This document shows, in pieces, positions 57,741 to 64,000 of a stretch of 64,000 nt of DNA. Each line of letters starts with the position of its first letter. Position 1 is the first letter of the stretch. The notes beneath the pieces are model-generated. The model ran no database searches. It worked only from the letters and a program-made list of their open reading frames with translations, and was not told where the DNA came from. The position numbers and the translations under genes were made by a program. This DNA comes from Ceratotherium simum simum (Eukaryota; Chordata; Mammalia; Perissodactyla; Rhinocerotidae): positions 20,109,437 to 20,173,436 of the forward strand of contig NW_004454163.1 in assembly GCF_000283155.1 (NCBI RefSeq), in the 5' to 3' direction.

Positions 57741-57982
57741 GGGGCCGGCCCCGTGGCGTAGTGGTTAAGTGCGCAGGCTCTGCTGCTGGTGGCCCGGGAT
57801 CCGGGGTGCGCACCGGACGCACCGCTTGTCAGGCCATGCTATGGTGGCATCCCATATAAAGTGGAGGAATATTGGCACGGATGTTAGCTCAGGGCCAGTC
57901 TTCCTCAGCAAAAAAGACAAGGATTGTCACAGATGTTAGCTCAGGGCTGATCTTCCTCTCACACACACACACGCACACAAAA
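57741..57982 (+). mobile_element. ERE-type SINE with (CA)n tail
   Basis: Head GGGGCCGGCCCCGTGGCGTAG; flanked by AAAATCCTGG. Confidence 0.93.
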
Positions 57983-58389
57983 TCCTGGAGGAGAAGAGGT
58001 TAATTACACAGTAAACAGAGGGCAGAATTTAATGGGCCAAGTCCTTGAATAAGTAGAGGATGACTGCCTCTTCCCTGAGAGTAGGTGGGCAGAGGAAAGG
58101 AGGTTCAGCATTTCCAGATTTGCCCTGGAAGTCTGAAGATGTCTGCTCTTAAATATATCATAGTATCTTTGAAATAGAAGTCCACGACAACTGGGCTTGA
58201 CGGGGTTAGATTTAAGCTGGAGGTGAGATTGGAAGGCTAATACTGTCCACATGAAGCCTGTTCTTTATCTTTTTGCATATTTGGGCCCATTTGGTTTGAG
58301 TGTGTCTCAAACTGTGTATAGTTGAATTGTGTGGGTTTTTTTAAATCTGAGAATCTTTCTATCATACTGAGTATTAAATTCCACTTACT

Positions 58390-60960
58390 TACATTGTTAT
58401 AGTTTTCAAATCAACATCAGAAATTGGTGAAAGATTCAGGGCTCAAGGGGCACTTACAGGTGCCTAGATTTGGGTTGAATGAGGTAGGGCAGTGCTGAGG
58501 CAGGGAGGAGGCAGAAGGTATGCACCAGGGGGCTGGGTCCCCTGGGAGTTAGAACTGGGAAGTGACTAAGCCACGTCAGAATTACATAGATCTTAGAGGC
58601 TACAAGCCTAGAGGAGAGCAAGGGATTGGATATCCATCTCGTGTTTTCAAGGTGACTGAAAGCTTCTATTGCTATTTTAGTATCTAAAGTTACAGTTTCT
58701 AGGATTCTAGTGTACAATTTAGTGGCTTAAAGAACAAAGTCTTATAACCTGGGTTTGATTCTAGGTTCTACCAACACTAGATGTTTGACACTGGGAAAGT
58801 TCATCTCTTTAGAGTCTCAGTTTTCTTATTTGTGAAAATGGGCAAAATCAATGTCTTCTTAAAAAGACTGTTTTAAGGATTAAATAAATTAAGCGCATAG
58901 GAGGAACTCACCAAATAGCAGTTCCTTTCCTCATTTATTAACGTTACATTTTCAATTGCTGTCTCCCTGAGAAAATGTATAGAGACACTGCCAGGTCTCA
59001 CCCAGAAGCCATTTAAAATCATTTATGACGGTGGCTTGTTTAGGCTGTTTTATGGTGGCGCTAATTCTCCCCCCATCCTCCACCCCAGCTCCTCCAGCCC
59101 TAATATCCACACTTCTTGTCACACTCAGGGTCCTGGGATTTGCACAAGTTGGAGCAGATGCACCAACTTTCTAGTCTCTCTTCCTTTTCTGCTTACTTCC
59201 TCTATAAGCTCAAAGTACTGAACAGGCCTGCTCCTCTGGTTTGGTGGTAGGTTTTTCCAGTTCCTACTGACTCCTACAAAAGCCCCCCGATCTGTGGTCC
59301 AGCCTCTGAGTAGATCAGTGTTGTCTCTCATAAAGTCGGTCTGTAAATATCACCTTGAATCCTACAGTCTGCAGAAGCCTCCAGTCTACTGCTTTCTAGC
59401 TCCACGTTTTTTAAGGTCCTTGGACCTAGAGGAGAGGGAGCAGGTCTGCATGCTGCATGAAGTTCACTGTGTGCCAAATGGAGCATCACAAAATTTCCTA
59501 CTATTCTGTGTCCACCATCTATTTCCCCTTAATTATCCCTTCTCTCTCCTCTCTTCTAAAATCTTCCACTACAAACAATGTAGCACATCATTACCTCCTC
59601 TGTTACTATATAATCATCTCATGCTAGGGAAATTGTTTCCCCAGTTAGATTATAATCTCCCTGAAGGCAGGAATCCTGTGTGTCCTGAAGGATAAGCCTT
59701 CCAGGGTCATTGTATTCACCGCTGTATCTCCCACACTGCAGTGTACCCAGCAGAGACTCAGTCAGCACCTCTGTAACTGCCCAAGTGCAGATGGAGGAGT
59801 TTCTGGTCTGTTGGAATTGGCTTTGCAGTCAAAAAGGAATCCAGATGCTGAGGCCTATACAGAAGTTTATGTTGCCTGTGTCTGGGTCTCTGTGCAGGGC
59901 CTGTCAACATTCTGCAGGAGGCAGCATTCTCCTGTCCTCCTCCCACCATCCCAGTCCTCACAAGGCACTTACCTTTTGTCCTATTGCCAGGCTGCTGGGA
60001 CAGTGCTGTGCAGCAGCTGAACCGGTCGAGTTAATAACCTTAAGCAAGCTCAGAAAAAAGCTTGAGAAACAGTCACAAGCCCAACCCCTTCCACAGAGGA
60101 TGCTCCAGGACGTTCAGGACAGTCAAAGATCACACAGCTGCATAATGGCTAGCTCAGAACCCAGAACTCCTGCCACCCGGCACAGTGCCCTTTGGTGACA
60201 CCTGGTCCCCATCTCAAGGCAATGCTTTCAAGGGGGTCTTTAAACTGAAAGACCTCCAAAATGCCCAGGTTATGATTCTTAAAATATGGATCCTATATAG
60301 ATCTAAATATAGATCCTCATAAATAAAGATTACAGCGGCATGGAGATTTTGTGGTGGGGGGGAAGGGGGCAGGGATTAGACCTCTTATATATTCTCATCT
60401 TTCAGATCTCAACACAGCACTCCGGGTCATGCTCTTCTCTTAGGCGAATTCTGACTGCGGGTCCAGTTGGACCAGATAGGGCTGGGGGGTTGGGGGGTGT
60501 AACCTAGGGTCCCTAACACGCACCACCCTCCTGCCTTTACCACGATCACCACGTAGGGAGTGGTCCCTTTGCCTCCCGCTGCCAGTTGCCCACTGCCCGT
60601 GTCCCTTCTGAAGGGAGGATCTCACGAATGGAGCGAACTGCGGGGCTGAGCGACGGTGGCAACAGTCTGGTTGCCATGGTGTGTGTATCCCGCGAGGCGC
60701 AGAGCGAAGACGCACCGTCACCATGGGAACCAAGGACGCAGGAACTCGTGACTTTTTCCTGGCGAGGAGGAGCTGAGTCTGCGCGGTCTGTACATTGTTC
60801 TCGCTGCTCCCCGGCTTCAGCGTCAGAGGCGGTGTAGAGCCTCTCTAACCAGAAAAAGAAAAACGGAGGGTGTAGTTACAATCTCTTTATAAGCTGGACT
60901 TTATATTATAAACTACAATAACTGTAAAGTCTTGGGTAGATCGCATCTGGTCTAAAAGTA
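58390..60960 (-). repeat. Fourth copy of the CFAP53 5' region (copy D)
   Basis: 58,420-58,510 matches 20,325-20,435; 58,640-59,810 matches B 27,400-28,570; 59,880-60,600 matches A 22,740-23,396; 60,600-60,850 matches the CFAP53 promoter. The exon-1 copy (60,545-60,600) has no ATG but keeps gtggtaaag at the donor. X-box-like GTTGCCATGG (60,671) and GTCACCATGGGAAC (60,717) remain. From about 58,850 to 59,805 identity to copy B is clearly higher (about 95% by eye) than on either side. Confidence 0.8.
59386..59425 (-). pseudogene. Orphan exact copy of MBD1 terminal exon 16a
   Basis: All 40 bases equal 28146-28185, and the acceptor tract (ctccctctcctctag) is also identical. It would encode SKDLKKRGARKQ and stop, but it lies beyond CXXC1, upstream of MBD1's promoter in transcriptional terms, so MBD1 transcripts cannot reach it. 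Confidence 0.85.
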
Positions 60961-60974
60961 CGCAGGGCTTTCAT

Positions 60975-61890
60975 TGCACCTGAGAATGCTTTTGTTATTT
61001 TGCTGTCTATTGTACAGGCTTAAAACGGGGGTGAGCGGGCAAGAAAGCCACTCTTGGAGCAGGAGGGAGAGAGCAGAGGCCGTGGTGGCGGCCACCGTGG
61101 CCCCTCCTGGTCTCGCAGCAGCCGCAGCCCTGCCCTCCGCCGGGTCCCCTCCGCTGCCGGTCGGTGCCTCCACTACGGCGTCGGCGGGAGGGGCCCCAAC
61201 CGGAGACCGTGGGCACTCCAAGAGCTCGGCATCCCGCAAAAGAGCCCCCAGAAGTAGGGTCCCGCGTGGGGTCCGTCGGCTCTTGTGCAGGATGGTCCAA
61301 CCTCTGAACCCGCTTCTGGGAGGACAGGTTTCCATAAAGGAAATCCCGCCTTCTGGGGCAGTCAGCGCGCACCTGGAGCAGGAGGGGCCTCGGCTCAGCG
61401 ACAGGAGACCCGGGCTGTCTCCGAGCCGGGCGCTGTCCCGGGGAGACCCCTGTAGACGCTGCCAGCCAGGGTGGGTCTCAGCGGAGACCCGGGGTCCCGT
61501 TGGGGGCCGCGCGTCTTCCTCGGCCGGTGTCTGCAGCCAGCCGCCGGCTGCCCTTCACCGTCACCGGGAGACCCGAGTCCGCGGCGGGAGGAGCCTCAAC
61601 CTCCGCCTCCATGTTGGAGAGGCAGATCGCGGAGCCAGAGACCAGCCGGTTCAGATCTGGGGACAGGTGGAACGAGGAGCTGCCCCAGGTGGGAACAGGG
61701 TTGACCTCATGGAAACCAGGAAGGGTATCGCGGGGCTCAGGGGACCGAGACCCAACGCGGAGCATGAGGCTGAAAAAAACCCGCCTTGTGGGCAGGCTGG
61801 AGCAAGGGTCTGCGTCACTAGCGCCCTCGGGCAGGCGGCCTAAGACCAACTGGAGCCGCCACTTCCTGGGGAATCTTCTGGCTGAAGTAG
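60975..61890. promoter_or_regulatory. Orphan CpG island beside copy D
   Basis: About 900 bp, dense in CpG, starting where the CFAP53-like sequence ends. A 289-codon open frame on plus (60,974-61,843) overlaps equally long frames on minus and lacks any recognisable domain, so it is likely a by-product of GC richness. 61,650-61,740 matches 54,235-54,345 ('ggggacaggtgga', 'gtgggaa', 'aaaccaggaagggt'). Confidence 0.55.
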
Positions 61891-61899
61891 TCCCCATAG

Positions 61900-62550
61900 T
61901 CCACACTATCCTGTGGGCCTTGAGGACAAGGAGAGAGAAGGGATCTGGTCTACACTATGGGAGCCCTGCTACCTAAAATTAACCTTCACAGTGAACAACT
62001 CGAGAAACATCCCCAAAAGCTTTTTTGCCTTGTATAAATTCCTACAAATAAGAATTGCAGGCTTGAAGGACTTTGTCCAGTTGCCATGGAGAACAGCCCA
62101 GGTATGCTTAATATTAAATGTGCGCTCCATTCATCCAGTCCAGAGGGCACCTGCAGGTACTTTGGTAACTCACTTTAGGTGGTTCCTCTATCTAGAAATG
62201 GGGACCATGTTTGATGGCTCTGGAGGAGAAATGTGGGAATCTGATCTTTTTCTCATGACCGGGAGGAGACAAGGGGTCCTGCCATCTTCTCCCTTGTAAT
62301 TGGGTGAGATTTAACCCACTTTATGGGGCAGACTGGGAGGTGGAGGTGGAAGGAAGCCATAAAATTTGGCTGAAAAAATTGACCATCCCTGTGGAATTGG
62401 GTTGATAAAGTATGATAATGTGTGTTTTGTGAGTTTAATACTTTAAAACTCTCATTTGTATTTTCTTGATGCTCTCTTTCCCCTAAAGCCTAGTGAAATT
62501 ATGTTTGAAAATGTCACCGGCTGGTCCCTGGCTCTGCCATCTGCCGCTTG
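61900..62550. other. Unassigned intergenic sequence
   Basis: No gene or known repeat seen. Confidence 0.4.
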
Positions 62551-62554
62551 GGAT

Positions 62555-62745
62555 TGCTGGGAAGATGGTGGCATAGGAAGACTCTGAACTCACCTCCTCC
62601 CAGGGATACAACGAATTTACAATTACCTGTGGAACAAATTACCTCTGAGAGAGAACAAGAAACTGGATAAAAAGAACCCCCACAACAAGGGATAACACTG
62701 ACTGAGGTGGAAGAGGCAGAAATAAATTTCTGCAGAGGAAAATGT
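62555..62745 (+). mobile_element. L1 5' UTR fragment
   Basis: 'gggaagatggtggcatagga' followed by 'ctcacctcctcccaggga' is the start typical of mammalian L1. Truncated. Confidence 0.65.
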
Positions 62746-63189
62746 CAGCTTGACCGGTGGGAACTCAACAAGCCTCTCTTTTCTGGCTCTTCTTTTTGCT
62801 GGGGAACCTCTGGTACCCCCCAATGCCCCAGATTCTTCTCTGCTGCTACTTTCTGTGAAGTTAGTGAATCTCTTCCCTTCGGGTTCCCAACCCCCTGCTT
62901 ATTATGTTCCTTTCCCATCTCTCCCTCTCTCATCTCAGTTTGCTTGTGTTCATTTATGCCTTTTCACACATACACACTGTAGGAGCTATGCTCAGCTGGA
63001 GAACAATACTGAAAATCCTCTTTTCATCTCTAAAAAGCTGCCACCCTTCATTGACAAATATGAGTAAGCGCTCAATGAATTTTGATTATTTTTCTGATAA
63101 TGTTGGAAATCTTTCATTCCACAATTTCCCCTTCTTATTGAGCATTGGTATAAATCACAAAAAAACTTTCTCTACATTACAGATAACAG
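62746..63189. other. Unassigned sequence between two L1 pieces
   Basis: Open frames of 90-110 codons on plus are unsupported; may be further L1 5' UTR or unique DNA. Confidence 0.35.
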
Positions 63190-63512
63190 TTTTTTTAAGT
63201 AGTTTTTTTTATTGGTGTCTTAATAGTTTATAACGTTGTAAAAGTTTAGTTGTACATTAGTGTCGGTAACTATATAAATGCCTCCCTTCACCCCTTGTGC
63301 CCATCCCCCAACCGCCTTCCCCCTGGTAACCACCAAACTCTTCTCTCTGTCTGTATCTTCCACATATGAGTGAAATCATGCGGTGTTTGCCTTTCTCTGT
63401 CTGGCTTATTTTGCTTAACGTAATACCCTCCAGGCCCATCCATGTTGTTGCAAATGGGACAATTTTGTCGTTTTTTATGGCTGAGTAGTATTCCGTTGTG
63501 TATGTGTGTGTA

Positions 63513-63544
<32 letters not shown>

Positions 63545-64000
63545 CCATATCTTCTTTATCCAGTCATCAGTGGAGGGACACTTGGGTTGCTTCCACTTCT
63601 TGCCTATAGTGAATAATGCTGCAATGAACATAGGGGTGCATAAGCCTCTTTGGATTGTTGATTTCAAGTTCATTGGTTAGATACCCAGTAGTAGGATAGC
63701 TGGATCATAAGGTATTACTATTTTTAATTTTTTGAGGAATCTCCATACTGTTTTCCATAGAGGCTACACCAGTTTACATTCCCACCAGCAGTGAATTAGG
63801 GTTCCCATTTCTCTACAACCTCTCCAACATTTGTTGTTTTTTGTCTTGTTGATTATAACCATTCTAAGGGGTATAAGGTGATATCTTAGTATAGTTTTGA
63901 TTTGCATGTCCCTGATGATTAGTGATGTTGAACATCTTTTCATGTGCCTATTGGCCATATGTATATCTTCCTTGGGAAAGTATCTGTTTCATTTTCTCTG
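63190..64000 (-). mobile_element. L1 3' end, antisense, runs off the window
   Basis: Complement of an L1 3' UTR and ORF2 end ('tgtctggcttattttgctta', 'ccatccatgttgttgcaa', 'cattcccaccagcagtg'). Contains a (TG)n(TA)n microsatellite at 63,496-63,545. Confidence 0.85.

Noticed and set aside
60974..61843. 289-codon open frame on plus
   Set aside because: Lies in a CpG island where long frames exist on both strands; no domain, no splice logic, no homolog recognised.
63496..63545. Short direct repeats as a CRISPR-like array
   Set aside because: Plain (TG)n(TA)n microsatellite in an L1; mammalian DNA, no spacers.

Overview
The window is mammalian nuclear DNA, most likely from an equid (horse family). 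Ten copies of an equine-type tRNA-derived SINE (ERE; heads reading GGGGCTGGCCC-GTGG, several with visible target-site duplications) and L1-type LINEs fill the non-coding space. Three multi-exon genes are recognisable, all on the minus strand, in the order CFAP53 - MBD1 - CXXC1, which is the order known from human 18q21.1. I rebuilt the exons from protein homology recalled for the human genes and from splice-site phase. The coding phases close across every junction.

Layout. 1-23,400: 5' part of CFAP53 (exons 1-4, residues 1-236; the rest lies beyond position 1) with large introns holding LTRs, EREs, L1s, MIRs and a Tigger transposon. 23,400-23,660: CFAP53 CpG/X-box promoter. 23,790-29,400: a degenerate second copy of the CFAP53 5' region, which also supplies both 3'-terminal exons of MBD1. 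29,300-38,400: main body of MBD1 (MBD, three CXXC fingers, C-terminal repression region) and its CpG-island promoter. 39,380-45,420: CXXC1 (PHD, CXXC, coiled coil) and a promoter built on a ~95-bp tandem repeat with paired YY1-like motifs. 45,420-64,000: no intact gene; EREs, L1 pieces, LTR-like sequence, an AT-rich tract, two further degenerate copies of the CFAP53 5' region (52,700-56,690 and 58,390-60,960) and an orphan CpG island.

How the genes relate. MBD1 (reader of methylated CpG, with one CXXC finger of the type that binds unmethylated CpG) and CXXC1/CFP1 (reader of unmethylated CpG, SETD1 complex) are neighbours that share a closely similar CXXC finger. CFAP53 is an unrelated ciliary coiled-coil gene.

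Main discovery. MBD1's two alternative C-terminal exons both lie inside duplicated CFAP53 DNA. One (24,603-24,675) is a copy of CFAP53 exon 3 that now ends in a stop. The other (28,146-28,185), which gives the usual C-terminus, corresponds to CFAP53 intron 1. A base-for-base copy of the second exon also sits, orphaned, at 59,386-59,425 on the far side of CXXC1, inside a ~1-kb block of unusually high identity that suggests gene conversion or recent copying. All similarity statements are by eye; no alignment program was run.
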